Shown piece by piece: positions 34,201-46,983 of a stretch of DNA of 64,000 bases. A program made the translations under genes and the position numbers. The stretch's first letter is position 1. Each line of letters starts with the position of its first letter. Source of the stretch: Filosporella fistucella (taxonomy: Eukaryota; Ascomycota; Leotiomycetes; Helotiales); NCBI GenBank assembly GCA_030077755.1, contig JAQJZZ010000005.1, positions 744,001-808,000 of the forward strand. Reading direction: 5' to 3'. Below the pieces are notes generated by a model. That model saw only the letters and a list, made by a program, of their open reading frames with translations, searched no databases and was not told the origin of the DNA.

Positions 34201-36954
34201 CCGTTAAGATCAGCAAAGACTGGCTCAGATTGGCAAAGATCGACGATGGTTGGAGACATAAGTCCAAGCAAGTTGAAAGCCATCTCTTGCTGAGAGAATG
34301 TGCGTACACCATAAGCCTCAACACCTTCAGCAACAATGTTGTTGCCAGACATGAGGCCAGTTCCACGAGTCCACCCAATAACAGCACCGCAAATGGTGAG
34401 GAAGTTGCCCCAGCTCTCGGAGTGCCATCTGTTGAAAAGTGTCTCCAATGCCAATTTGGATTCAGAGTAGAGGCCGTCGTTTCCGAAGGTACCGTGGTTG
34501 GGGGACAACGGCAAGACGACTTGAGCAGGGCGAGTCTCGAATCCACGCTCGGCCTTTTGAGTCTTGACGCATCCCAGAAGACGGAGAAGATTTGTCAACA
34601 TGATACGGTGAGCAAGTTCGGACTTGGAATCAATGCTATCAATCTCACGACCGTTCTCTGGAATAGCAGCGAAAGGAACGATGAAGTCAAGATCCCATCC
34701 AAGACCCTTTTTAGGATCGTAGATGTATTCAATGAGGGCCTCAACATCCTGCTTGCTACCTTGGTTGAAGGGTACAACAATGAGTTGGGAGCCTCGAGAT
34801 CCAAAGCGAGCATACATGGATTGGTAATACTCAGTAACCTCACGTGAGAAACGGCTGGTGGTGACGACGACCTTTGCACCACCACTGATCAGACCTTGAA
34901 GGACATCGGCACCAATTGAGCCAGCTCCGGCGCCAGTCATCAAAACATTCTTGCCCTGGAAGGTGACACCTGACTTGGCAGCCTGCTCAAGTCCCTCAAT
35001 GTAGATACCAGTGAGTTTCTTGCTGTACTCCCATCCGTGCTCATCCTTTCTCTTCAAATGCAAGAATGGAATTGTCTCAACCTTGCCACTCTTGGCAGCA
35101 GCATTTCTGGCACTCTTCTTAGCAATGCCATTTGACTTGCCATTAGTCTCCTTGGGAATGATTTGTCCCTCGCTCATAGCCAATGATCGGATGACATCGC
35201 CATAGAGAGCCTTAATCTGGAGCTGAGAGGCTTTTGACAATTTGTGTTGTTGCTTGATGAGCTTGTAAATACGGCTGAGATCGTTCTGAACCTTTGTACG
35301 GTTACCATACTCGGAGATCTTGCCACCATCAGCCATCTCACGGACATAGTGCTCGAGTTTTCGGGCACTTGTTCGTGGGACTTCAGCATATTCGAGATTG
35401 CCACGAGCGTCAATTGTGGTGTGAGGTCCAGTTGGGACTGCAACATCCTTATAGCATGGTGCGGTTCCTAGAACTTCCTTGCAGTTCTCAATCAATTGTT
35501 GACCGAGTTCCTTAGCCAATTGATAGGTCTCGCCTCTCTCAGTTGGGCAATTGTCGATGTGATATTGCATGAACTCCAAAAGTGTGGGGTTAGATCTGTT
35601 CATGATGCGAATACACTGACTGACGATTTCTCTGTCAACAGCCTTTAGACGACCGAAAATGATATCGTAGAACATGGTAAGAGCATCTTGGCGGGCCCAA
35701 TTCCATGAGGAATCGTAAACTCTGGCTTTGAGGGAGCTGAAAACTGGCTCAATACCAGCGGCATAGAAATCTCCATGCTCCACGTTCCAGAGATCTAACT
35801 GTGCCTGTAGAGCAGCTTGTGACTGTTGGGAGCCAATGAAGGCCTTCTCGCCGGCTCTGAGATCCATCTTCAGGTATCTGGCGAATAACTCGAGTTGTTG
35901 CTTGAAAAGAGCTCTCTGGTCCTTGGTCAAGGCATCAATTGCTGCTGGGTCCATCATCATTCCAGCACCGGCTCCGCCTCCATCACCACCGGCTACTGGT
36001 GCAGCCAAACTGATGCCGGAGTTGGCAGCATATTTTTGAGAAGCATCGTCAAGGAAAGCCTTGGCGTCATTCTCAGAGCCCAGACGTGCAGCTGGCTCCA
36101 TTGTAATTGCGAGCAGCAAAACACCGTCTTGTCTCCCGGATGCAAGTCCCCATCTTGTCTCGAGGTATTTCCTCGCCGCTGTAATATTAAACCCTCCAGG
36201 CATTTTGGATGAGATCATTCTTGCAACCAGCGAAGATGATTGTTTCCCGAGTTGGCCATTGAATGTAGCCTGCATCGAAGCTCCTAACTCATCTAATGGG
36301 GTATCTTCTGGTTTTTCTGGTGTCGACCCAAATTCCTTGCCCAAATCTCCGAGAATTTCGTTTTGGAGGGTGGATTTACCTGTAATAAAAAGATTAGATT
36401 CTGTTACGACTCTGCAATTTTTGATTTTACTCACCACCAACAAGATCTTTGATCGCTTTGCTCAAAGGAATCTCCATAAGAGGTTTCTTGAGTTTTTGAG
36501 CAATTAATGCTCGCACAATATCAACTGCACCAACTGGGGCATCTGGGACTTGTGCTGCTGGACCAGCGCTTTGGGGAACTGGTGCTGAAACTGCTGCGGG
36601 CGCTCCAGATGAAGGCGCTGGAGCAGGAGAAGAATCATTTGAGCTAGCAGCTGGTGCAGGCTCATCCTCTACTGGGTCCACGTCATAGTAAATTTCCTTC
36701 GCATCTTTATTGTAGCAGAGAATTTGGCGTTGAACAGATTTCGCAGCATCGTAGGCTTCGTATTTGGAGGCAATGGTGCGCTTTGCCATAACACCAAGGG
36801 TATCTGCAGGACCAATTTCGACGATTCTCTCAGTCGTCTTCTCTGCGAGAATCACATCTTGGGTTTCAATCCATCTGACTGGCGAGGCAAATTGATATGC
36901 CAAAAGCTCAACAAGGAGCGTATGGGCGAGCTCTTGCTCGACTTCTGGACGCAT
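31268..36954 (-). CDS. fas2: Fatty acid synthase subunit alpha
   Basis: Three exons, 36954-36435, 36379-31431 and 31378-31268, giving 1859 residues, normal for fungal FAS alpha. It carries ACP, ketoreductase, ketosynthase and phosphopantetheinyl transferase of the cytosolic alpha6-beta6 complex that makes palmitoyl/stearoyl-CoA. Marks: [20 protein letters not shown] start; Pro/Ala/Ser linker; ACP with [11 protein letters not shown], the pantetheine Ser at about 176, split by intron 1; ketoreductase [13 protein letters not shown] near 649; ketosynthase [11 protein letters not shown] with catalytic Cys about 1277, [13 protein letters not shown] and [26 protein letters not shown] near 1743 and [12 protein letters not shown]. 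The last 37-codon exon restores the family end ([18 protein letters not shown]). Head to head with fas1. Full domain set and intact active sites argue for the primary-metabolism enzyme. Confidence 0.98.
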
Positions 36955-38839
36955 TATGGGTATGTTTCACGTCCGCAGACGTTTAATTTTCGTTTTTTTG
37001 AGGGTATCAAGCAAGATGGTGGTGGGAGGAGTCAGGAATTAATTCGGGTTGTGGTCGAGAGGAGTTGGATGTAATAGGAGTCTAAATTGTAGTTTCCTCA
37101 GTAGCGACAAATTGCGGGTGGGAAATAAGACTCCAGCAAGTATGTAAATACAACAAGAAGAGTGTAAAGGGAGGGAGGAAGTTGTGGTAAGGAGGGTGAG
37201 CAATTGATCGAGTATGATCAAAAGTTTGAAGGAGCAGAAGCGGGTATTAGGAGCGGAGAAGTACAGAGGCCTTTGCAGCAATGATCCTCGAGCTTGTTCG
37301 GCGTTTGTTGAAGTCAACTTTTTGAGCAGCTCTGTCCCAACAGCACGCCCATTGATGGCGCCTTGCCGAATTTAGACTAGCTTAAATCAACCCCAGTTGG
37401 CCCACCTCTACCCACCTCGCCTTCACAATTCGCTGTCATCATGCAGCCGTTCCTTTGCTTCCCCTCCACGAGTCCTGCCACCTCGACGGCTCTTACACGG
37501 CTCAGCGGCAGCTACGTAAAGTCTACGATAACATTGAGACTATCGCCATCTGGTTTCACTCGACATCTCAGCAGTATGCACGTCGCTCTTATCACGAGAA
37601 TCATCCGGACTTCCACGGCAACGAGTTACACACCACTCGAGCCGAACCCCTTTTATTATCTACTGGGGTAAATTTATGGGTCTCCAATGAAATTCGGGTA
37701 GGAAAATAAAGAGATGAAAATGTCTGTCAGCCTTTGCAAATTTCATCAGCCTTATTCATGGACGAAGGGAGCGGCCAAATCCTTGCACCGCTTTGTGTCA
37801 TCTGAATATATATTGAGGCTACGGTTGCCTCCATGATACATGGCAAGTGGCCTCAACAACATGATTACTTGAGGTGGTAAATAATCATCGGGATTGCTTA
37901 CTGAACAATTGCCGGAAGGCTACGAGTGCAGACTTGAGGGAGTTATGGTGTTGCAGTGCAAGGTGAAGGGAGGCAGGTAGGCAAAGTAGCCTGTCCGCTT
38001 ATTGCATTGACTTACTGCAATGAATAGCTGCCTCTTCAAAAGATGTGTCCAAGAGATATTGCCATCTACAAGGAAAGGATAGGGACTTATGTATTTGAAA
38101 TACGAAGGCAGCAAAATCACAACTGATTGAAGGACGTAGAAATACCTAGATAATGAGCACAAGACCAAAGTCGCTAATACCTCTATTGCACAACTCTTCA
38201 AAGCCTTACCCATATGAATAGGAGAAAACGCAAGTAAACACAACCATCTCCCTCCAAAGTAAACATCAGTCCATAATTGCATCAATGTCTTGTCCGAATC
38301 CCAAAACCCTCATAGCATCCCTCGGTCTCATCTCCCGTCCAATCATATCCCAGCCAATGTTTATGCAGCCTGATTCGGATCCACGCCCCAACGCATCAGT
38401 CCGCGCTAGTAATGTGGATGGGAATAATTTTGGCGAGGTTACGTTGAGGGCCGACAGCTTCCCAATTCTCAAGCTTTGTCGAGACCACCTCTTCTGCAAA
38501 TACCCCAATTGATCTCCCACACTCTCCGCATATTCTCCTCTGCTTCCATATCCATTGTGTCCATATTCCTGTCACTACATAGACAGTCCGCTTCTTGTTT
38601 CCATTGAATCCAGCGATAGAACACTTTGTTAGAAGCAAAAGATCCCACTCCGCTGCTTTTTGCAGCTAAAGCCTGTGCTTTTTGTTCGCTCCTGCTCTTG
38701 ATTGAGTATCTGGAGTTTTCGCAAATAGGTCAGTACGTTGTTCTAAGCATCCTAAATCATCTGCCTTCTGTAATTGTATATGGATGATTATTGACATTTT
38801 CTGCCCCTAGTCAGATTACCCCCCAAATAATCTCCCAAA
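36955..38839. promoter_or_regulatory. Divergent intergenic promoter region of fas2 and fas1
   Basis: 1885 bp between the start codons of the two FAS genes. In many Pezizomycotina fas genes are arranged head to head, allowing balanced expression of the two subunits. Bases around 37441-37680 hold a coding-like stretch on the + strand (see findings). One CCTCGG, the core of the FarA/FarB fatty-acid-response site, occurs at 38321-38326 but is a single hexamer. Bases 38640-38839 are CT-rich, as expected near the fas1 start. Confidence 0.6.
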
Positions 38840-41800
38840 ATGTACGGAACCTCAACAGGCCCCCAAACGGGAGTCTCTACTCCACGATCCTCTTCCTCTC
38901 TCCGACCACTTGTTCTCACACATGGCTCTCTCGAGCACTCCTTTTTAATACCCACCAACCTTCATTTCCATGCCTCGCAGATCAAGGATCGATTCCTCGC
39001 TTCTCTGCCAGCACCAACAGACGAATTAGCGCAAGATGACGAGCCATCATCAGTCACCGAGCTTGTGGCACGATATTTGGGATTCGTAGCCCTCGATGTC
39101 GAGGAGGGCGAGGATGATGCACAGGGCTCTTACGAAGAAGTCCTGAAACTCGTTCTCAATGAGTTTGAACGACAATTTTTGAGAGGAAATGAAGTTCATG
39201 CTGTAGCAGCAGTTCTCCCCGGCATCACAGAGAAGAAGCTTGAGGTTGTACGCAGTTACTATTCTGCTCGTGCAGCAACTGGCCGAACCATTAAACGCCA
39301 TGAATCGGCACTGTTCCGCGCTGCTGCAGATGAAAGCGCCAACATTTACAGTGTTTTCGGTGGACAAGGCAATATCGAGGAGTACTTTGACGAACTCCGT
39401 GAACTTCACACAACATACCCCTCATTTGTGGAGGAGCTAATTGTCTCCGCCGCGGAATTGTTGCAGACACTGTCCAGAGACCCAAGAGCCGAGAAGCTGT
39501 ATTCCAAGGGCTTGGATGTTATGCAATGGCTGCACGATCCAGAATCGACTCCTGATGTCGACTACATGGTATCGGCACCAGTCAGTTTCCCATTGATTGG
39601 TCTCGTTCAACTCGCCCATTATACCGTTACATGCAAAGTTCTGGGTCTTACGCCAGGCCAACTTAGAGAACGGATGAGCGGAACAACTGGTCACTCACAA
39701 GGTGTTGTTTTGGCCGCTGCTGTTGCAGCTGCCGATTCCTGGGAGTCATTCGACGATATTGCGATTTCTGCACTTACAATTCTTTTCTGGATTGGATCTC
39801 GCAGTCAGCAAGCATACCCAAGGACATCTTTGGCACCGTCAGTTTTACAGGATTCTGTCGATCATGGAGAGGGCTCCCCAACTCCCATGTTGAGCATTCG
39901 CGATTTATCGCAAGCTCAAGTTCAGGAGCATATCGATGCTACAAATCAATACCTACCTGAAGACAGACATATCGCCATTTCCCTCATCAACAGTGCTCGT
40001 AATATGGTCGTCACTGGTCCTCCAATTTCGCTCTACGGTCTGAACTTGCAACTCCGTAAAGTAAAGGCCCCAACAGGACTTGATCAAACCAGAATCCCGT
40101 TCACCGAGCGCAAGGTTCGATTCGTCAACCGATTTTTGCCTATCACTTCTCCTTTCCATAGCAAATACCTCACAAATGCTACAGAACACCTCAGCGAAGA
40201 TCTCAAAGATGTGGAAATTGACAGCAAGTCTTTGGAGATTCCAGTATATGACACCAACACGGGCAAAGATATTCGAAGCGAAGTCAGCGGCAACATTGTG
40301 CCAACCCTTGTTCGCTTGATCACACATGATCCCGTTAACTGGGAGAAGGCCACTGTCTTCCCAAATGCTACTCATGTTCTTGACTTCGGACCCGGTGGCA
40401 TTTCAGGTCTTGGTGTTTTGACCAGCCGGAACAAGGATGGAACTGGTGTCCGTGTCATTCTGGCTGGTGCCATTGATGGTACAGTCCCAGAAGTCGGATA
40501 CAAACCAGAATTGTTCGATCGTGATGAGGAGCATGCTGTGAAGTATGCTGTGGATTGGGTTAGAGAACACGGCCCCAAGTTGATTAAGACATCAACAGGT
40601 GAAACGTACGTTGACACCAAGATGAGTCGACTTTTGGGTGTTCCTCCAGTCATGGTCGCTGGTATGACCCCTTGTACTGTTCCTTGGGATTTCGTAACTG
40701 CAACCATGAACGCCGGTTACCAAATCGAATTGGCTGGTGGTGGTTACTACAACGCCAGAACCATGACCGAAGCCTTGAAGAAAATCGAGGCAGATATCCC
40801 AGCCGGACGTGGTATCACTGTCAATCTTATCTATGTCAACCCTCGTGCTATGCAATGGCAGATTCCTCTCCTTGGTCAACTACGGGCCGAAGGTGTACCA
40901 ATCGAGGGTCTTACCATTGGAGCAGGTGTTCCTTCCATTGAAGTCGCTCAAGAGTACATCGAGACTCTTGGTCTCAAGCACATCTCTTTCAAGCCAGGAT
41001 CTGTTGAAGGTATCCAATCCGTCATCAACATTGCCAAGGCAAACCCAACCTTCCCAGTCATGCTTCAATGGACTGGTGGCCGTGGTGGTGGACATCACTC
41101 TTTCGAAGATTTCCATCAACCTATCCTCCAGATGTATGGCCGCATTCGACGAAGCGAGAACATTATTCTCGTTGCTGGAAGCGGTTTTGGCGGTGCTGAG
41201 GATACCTATCCATATCTCACAGGTACTTGGTCTGCCAAGTTTGGTTACCCCCCTATGCCTTTTGATGGATGTCTTTTCGGTAGTCGTATGATGACTGCCA
41301 AGGAGGCACACACCAGCAAGAATGCCAAGAAAGCAATCACTGAGGCTGAGGGTCTCGATGACTCCCAGTGGGAGAAGACCTACAAGGGTCCCGCTGGTGG
41401 TGTTATCACTGTTAGATCCGAAATGGGCGAGCCCATTCACAAGCTTGCTACCAGAGGTGTCAAGTTCTGGGCCGAGATGGATCAAAAGATCTTCAGCTTG
41501 CCAAAGGAGAAGCGTGTTCCTGAATTGAAGAAGAACCGTGAATACATCATTAAGAAGCTCAATGATGACTTCCAAAAGGTCTGGTTTGGTCGCAACAAGG
41601 ATGGCGAAACCGTCGACCTCGAAGACATGACATACGGCGAAGTCGTCCGCCGGATGGTGGATTTGATGTATGTCAAGCATGAAGCTCGCTGGATTGATAA
41701 ATCCTACGAGACCCTCACCGGTGATTTTATCCGACGTGTCGAAGAACGCTTCACTCCTGGACCTGGAAAGGCATCATTGCTCCAAAGCTATTCCGAATTG

Positions 41801-44800
41801 GACAACCCATACCCAACAGTGAAGAAAATCTTGGCTGCTTATCCAGAGGCTGAAGATCAATTGATTAACGCTCAAGATGTCCAGCACTTCCTTCTCCTTT
41901 GCCAACGTCGTGGTCAAAAACCAACCACGTTCGTGCCCTCTTTGGATGAGAACTTCGAGTTCTATTTCAAGAAGGATTCCCTATGGCAATCTGAAGATCT
42001 TGAGGCTGTCATGGACCAAGATGTCGGCAGAACCTGTATCTTGCAAGGACCTACTGCTGTCAAGTACTCGAAGATTGTGGATGAACCAATCAAGGAGATT
42101 CTTGATGGAATCCACCATGCTCACATCAAGGGTCTCACCAAGGATCTGTATGATGGCAAGGAGTCTTCCATTCCAGTGATCGAATATTTCGGCGGAGAGT
42201 TGATCGATGTTGCCCCACAAGTTGATGTCGAGGGTCTTACCATTTCTGAAGATACCCACAAGACCACGTACCGCTTGTCATCTTCTCCAACAGCCACCCT
42301 TCCTTCCGTCGAGTCCTGGCTCTCATTGCTCGCTGGTCAAAAACGATCCTGGAGATATGCTCTCTTCACCTCCGAGGTCTTTGTCCAAGGCCAGAAGTTC
42401 CAGACCAACCCAATGAAGCGAATCTTCTCTCCAGTCCGTGGGCTGTATGTTGAGATTCTCTATCCTAACCAGCCTTCAAAGACCGTCATCACCGTCAAGG
42501 AACAGCCTCGACCAAACGTGTATGTCCAAGTGATTGATGTCAGATGCACAGGACACAACGAAATCACTGTGAACATGATCAAGGATACTACAGCAGTCGG
42601 CAAACCCGTCGCTCTCCCACTACTCTTCACATACCACCCAGAGGCCGGTTATGCACCAATTCGTGAGGTCATGGATGATCGCAACGACCGTATCAAGGAG
42701 TTCTACTGGCGTGCGTGGTTCGGTAATGAGACTCTCGATCTCGATGCACCTGTCACTGGAATTTTCAATGGTGGAAAGGCCAAGATCACAAGTGAGGCCA
42801 TCAATGACTTCGTGCACGCTGTTGGCAACACTGGCGAGGCTTTCGTCGACCGCCCAGGAAAGGAGGTCTTTGCACCTATGGATTTTGCTATCGTCTTGGG
42901 TTGGAAGGCAATTACCAAGCCAATCTTCCCCAGAACCATCGATGGTGATCTTCTCAAACTTGTCCATCTGTCAAACGGTTTCCGTATGATTCCAGGTGCT
43001 GAGCCTCTCAAGAAGGATGATGTTGTTGAGACAACTGCTCGAATTAACGCTGTCATCAACCAAGACTCAGGAAAGATGGTTGAGGTTTGCGGTACCATTA
43101 CTCGTGATGGCAAGAAAGTCATGGAGGTCACTTCGCAATTCTTGTACCGTGGCGCCTACACCGATTTTGAGAACACCTTCCAGCGCAAGACTGAAACACC
43201 AATGCAAATTCACCTTGCTACAACCAAGGATGTGGCCGTCTTGAGATCGAAGGAGTGGTTCAGTCTTGATGAGCCTGACCATGAGCTCCTTGGACAGACT
43301 TTGACTTTCCGTCTCCAAAGTTTGATCCGCTTCAAGAACAAGACTGTCTTCAGCAGTGTTGAGACCAGAGGCCAAGTTCTGCTTGAGCTTCCTACCAAAG
43401 AAATCATCCAAGTTGCCAGCGTCGAGTATGAAGCTGGTGTCTCACACGGCAACCCAGTCATCGATTATCTAGAGAGACATGGATCTTCTATTGAGCAACC
43501 AGTCAACTTCGAGAACCCAATTCCTCTGTCCGGAAAGACACCACTCCTCCTCAGAGCACCAGCCTCAAACGAGACTTATGCTCGCGTGTCTGGTGATTAC
43601 AATCCCATCCACGTTTCTCGTGTCTTTTCCAGCTATGCCAACTTGCCTGGTACCATCACCCACGGTATGTACTCTAGCGCAGCTGTCCGCAGTCTTGTCG
43701 AGACTTGGGCCGCAGAGAACAATGTTGGACGCGTTAGAAGCTTCCACGCTTCCTTGACTGGTATGGTTCTTCCAAATGATGATATCGAAGTCAAGTTACA
43801 ACACGTTGGTATGGTTGCTGGTCGCAAGATCATCAAAGTCGAGGCTAGCAACAAGGAGACTGAGGATAAGGTATTGCTTGGTGAGGCTGAGGTTGAACAG
43901 CCAGTATCAGCATATGTTTTCACTGGTCAAGGTTCGCAAGAGCAGGGTATGGGTATGGAGCTTTATGCTTCCAGCCCTGTTGCAAAGGAGGTTTGGGACC
44001 GAGCCGATAAACATTTCTTGGACAACTATGGTAAGTCTTTTCATCCTGACATTGCGATCTCCAAATTAATTCTGTCCAGGTTTTGCTATTACCAACATTG
44101 TTAAGAACAACCCCAAGGAGCTTACCATTTACTTTGGTGGACCCCGAGGAAAGGCCATCCGTCAAAATTATATGTCTATGACTTTCGAGACTGTCGGTTC
44201 TGATGGGTCAATCAAATCCGAGAAGATTTTCAAGGAGATTGATGAGAACACCACTTCATACACCTACAGATCACCAACTGGTTTGCTCTCGGCAACACAA
44301 TTCACACAGCCAGCCTTGACCCTCATGGAGAAGGCCAGTTTCGAGGATATGCGCTCCAAGGGTCTTGTTCAACGAGACAGCAGTTTCGCAGGTCACTCTC
44401 TCGGAGAGTATTCTGCCCTTGCTGCCCTGGCTGATGTCATGCCAATTGAGAGTTTGGTTTCCGTCGTCTTCTATAGAGGTCTCACCATGCAGGTTGCTGT
44501 TGAACGTGATGAGACTGGACGCTCAAACTACTCCATGTGCGCTGTCAACCCAAGCAGAATTTCCAAGACCTTCAACGAGCAAGCTCTTCAATACGTTGTT
44601 GAGAACATTGCTGAGGAGACTGGATGGTTGTTGGAAATTGTCAACTACAACATCGCCAACATGCAATACGTCTGCGCTGGTGATCTCCGTGCTTTGGACA
44701 CTCTTACTGGTGTCACAAACTATCTCAAGGCACAAAAGATTGATATCCAACAACTGATGCAAACGCTTTCTCTTGAGGATGTCAAGGCTCACCTCGTCGA

Positions 44801-45182
44801 GATCATTCAAGAGTGCGCGAAGCAGACCGAGACCAAGCCAAAGCCACTTGACCTTCAACGAGGCTTCGCTACCATCCCTCTCAAGGGTATTGATGTGCCT
44901 TTCCACTCTACCTTCTTGCGCTCAGGAGTCAAGCCTTTCCGTTCTTTCCTTCTCAAGAAGATCAACAAGACAACCATCGATCCCAGCAAGTTGATCGGGA
45001 AGTACATTCCCAACGTTACAGCTCGCCCATTCGAGCTGACTAAGGAATACTTCGAGGATGTCTACAGACTGACAAACTCGCCAAAGATCGGTGCTATCTT
45101 GGCGAACTGGGAGAAGTATGAGGAGCCGCATACAAATGGGGTTAATGGAACTAGTCATGGTGTGAATGGAACACATGCATAG
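38840..45182 (+). CDS. fas1: Fatty acid synthase subunit beta
   Basis: Two exons, 38840-44030 and 44080-45182, giving 2097 residues, as expected. It carries acetyltransferase, enoyl reductase, dehydratase and malonyl/palmitoyl transferase of fungal type I FAS. Marks: [20 protein letters not shown] start; acetyltransferase [18 protein letters not shown] with Ser 286; FMN-dependent enoyl reductase region [47 protein letters not shown] and [18 protein letters not shown]; MaoC-like dehydratase [20 protein letters not shown] near 1583; C-terminal transferase starting [18 protein letters not shown] and [13 protein letters not shown] with Ser about 1837. The only intron (44031-44079) splits DNYG/FAITN. 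The C-terminus ends in a short Gly/Asn-rich tail ([17 protein letters not shown]). No frameshift or missing residue seen. Confidence 0.98.
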
Positions 45183-45621
45183 ATTATGCGATGAAGATAG
45201 ACTTTTGTACTTTGGGAGGCGTTGGGATTGTGCGAATGAATGAGATGACATTCTTGCGTGCATGGCATGTATTTACTAGTCTCGGAGCAGAGTTTTCTTG
45301 TCGGCTGTATATCTTTGGAGTAAAAGTAGAATATTGTTCTTTATGCAGACACTCCCTTGAGATTTCTATTGTGACTTTGATACTCCCTGTGATCATTAAC
45401 TACGTCATTTCTTGTGGAAGTGCGGGGTCTGCTGTCTATTGGCTGGCTTTAGTTGTACGACGGTAGCTATTAGGAGGTGGTGTTGTCACACAACATCAAG
45501 TGAGTACTAGGTATCACAAATGACGATAAAGGTATTTCTCTCCCATTTCATCTCTCTTGTCCCTATCCTCCTATTCACCTATAGATGTAAGGGCATATTC
45601 CTGTTGACTACGCTCCTCAAG
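45183..45621. other. 3' flank of fas1
   Basis: 439 bp, T-rich, presumably the fas1 3' UTR and terminator followed by the upstream region of the small frame at 45622. An open frame entering from 45520 is hydrophobic (FLSHFISLVPILLFTY) but probably untranslated. Confidence 0.5.
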
Positions 45622-45888
45622 ATGTCCCCACCTCCCATTCCTCCTCTCTCATGTCGATCTTCTTCCATTCCTTCCAACACGATCCAGTCCACCCAAATGC
45701 ACACCAAATTCCGCAATGCCTCCAAAGTACATATCAAAGCAGCCACATACGGTACTAAGAACGTTACTTCGATCTTACGCTCACTGGTAAAAGATAAGGC
45801 GACTTTGGTTATGAAGTGTGGGGGTTTTGACGAGGTGTTTGGTTGTGTGGGAGAAGATAAGTGTGCGCAGGATGGTGAGAAGCGATGA
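45622..45888 (+). CDS. Possible mini-protein with a VHIKAATYGTKNVTS motif
   Basis: An 88-residue frame starting MSPPPIPPLSCR. Its second half contains KVHIKAATYGTKNVTSILRS followed by LVKDKATLVMKCGGFDEVFG. From memory, short fungal proteins and domains carry a similar pattern (I-x-x-A-T-Y-G-x-x-D/N-V-T ... L), usually followed by a second strand motif that is absent here, so the gene may be truncated or wrongly bounded. An upstream in-frame Met at 45520 would add a hydrophobic stretch. Function unknown. Confidence 0.35.
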   Translation: MSPPPIPPLSCRSSSIPSNTIQSTQMHTKFRNASKVHIKAATYGTKNVTSILRSLVKDKATLVMKCGGFDEVFGCVGEDKCAQDGEKR

Positions 45889-46983
45889 GTAGTTATATAT
45901 AGATTTTCTGGGAAGAGGGAAAGAAGTCGCGATTGCTACACAAGCTCTATCCTCACGTAAGTAAGTAAAGGTTGAATATATATCTAATAACGGTTTAAAT
46001 CACGGAAACGCGGGATAGGATCTTAAAATCTCATTTACTCGATCAAGTAGAGAAAGGAGATCGTGGGTTAATCCGGATAGAGCGTCAAACATGCTTGTTC
46101 TATGTTTAAGAGGACGGAATATGATTTCGTAAGTATTCGATCTTTTTAGTCACTTTGCATGTTTTGTCAGGGTGATGTAAGAGGAGAAAATAAGAGGAAA
46201 GGAAGATACGATCATAAATTGATATTAGCTCATATATACTTCCTATAGGGAGATTAGGAAGAAAAGGCAGATTGGAAGTATGTTATTATAAGGAGGGGAA
46301 AGGAAAGACGGACAAAGAGGATATGGAAACTGAACTTGAGGAAGGTGTTTGGACTTGTTTACCGTCGGATGGACAATAGCGCTCTACTGTCTACTGCTAT
46401 GGCAGGAAAAGATTACTCGAGGTGTGAGGATCTGGTTTTGTGTGGGTTGAGGGGCGAAGGGGTGTAGGGAGCAGGTGAAATGGAACGGGTTGGCTTCCGA
46501 GGGATTAAATTGCAACCAGGCGGGGATACAGCATGGTCTGCTTGAAGGGGAGAAATAAAGCTTGTTTCTAACAGTGTGTTAGTCATGGGAAAACCCTGAT
46601 GAATGTAACATAGTTAGAGAAGTGGAATTTTAATGTCGTCATGGGCAATAACTATGTGCCAGTTACCAGCAATTGCTCAGTTCCCCACAATTGACAACAA
46701 GATTGATTTTTGTTGTCACCATGATAGAAGCGCAACAACACACAGCTACTTCAAGCTTGCGACAGCTAAAGAGCATAAAAGACGAATCCAGGGCTGCATC
46801 AATTTACTGTGGGGTAGATTAGCTAGAGAATCAGACTAGACAACCTGCAGGAGTCTAAGACTTTCAAAGCCCCAATCAGAAACAGGCATGGCGGACAGGA
46901 ATTATATAGCTTCAAATACAGCATCCTTCATCAAGATTAAATATAAGGGTTCTACCATACAATTTGAAAAACGTGTGACCACC
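45889..46983. other. Intergenic region, no gene seen
   Basis: 1.1 kb, purine-rich on the + strand (many GGAAAGG and AGGAGG runs around 46190-46330). No domain-bearing open frame. Confidence 0.55.

Noticed and set aside
38321..38326. CCTCGG as a FarA/FarB site controlling the FAS genes
   Set aside because: Single hexamer in 1.9 kb is at chance level, and FarA/FarB are best known for fatty-acid catabolism genes.
40880..41680. 266-codon minus frame inside fas1
   Set aside because: Antisense shadow of the enoyl reductase region; no domain or promoter.
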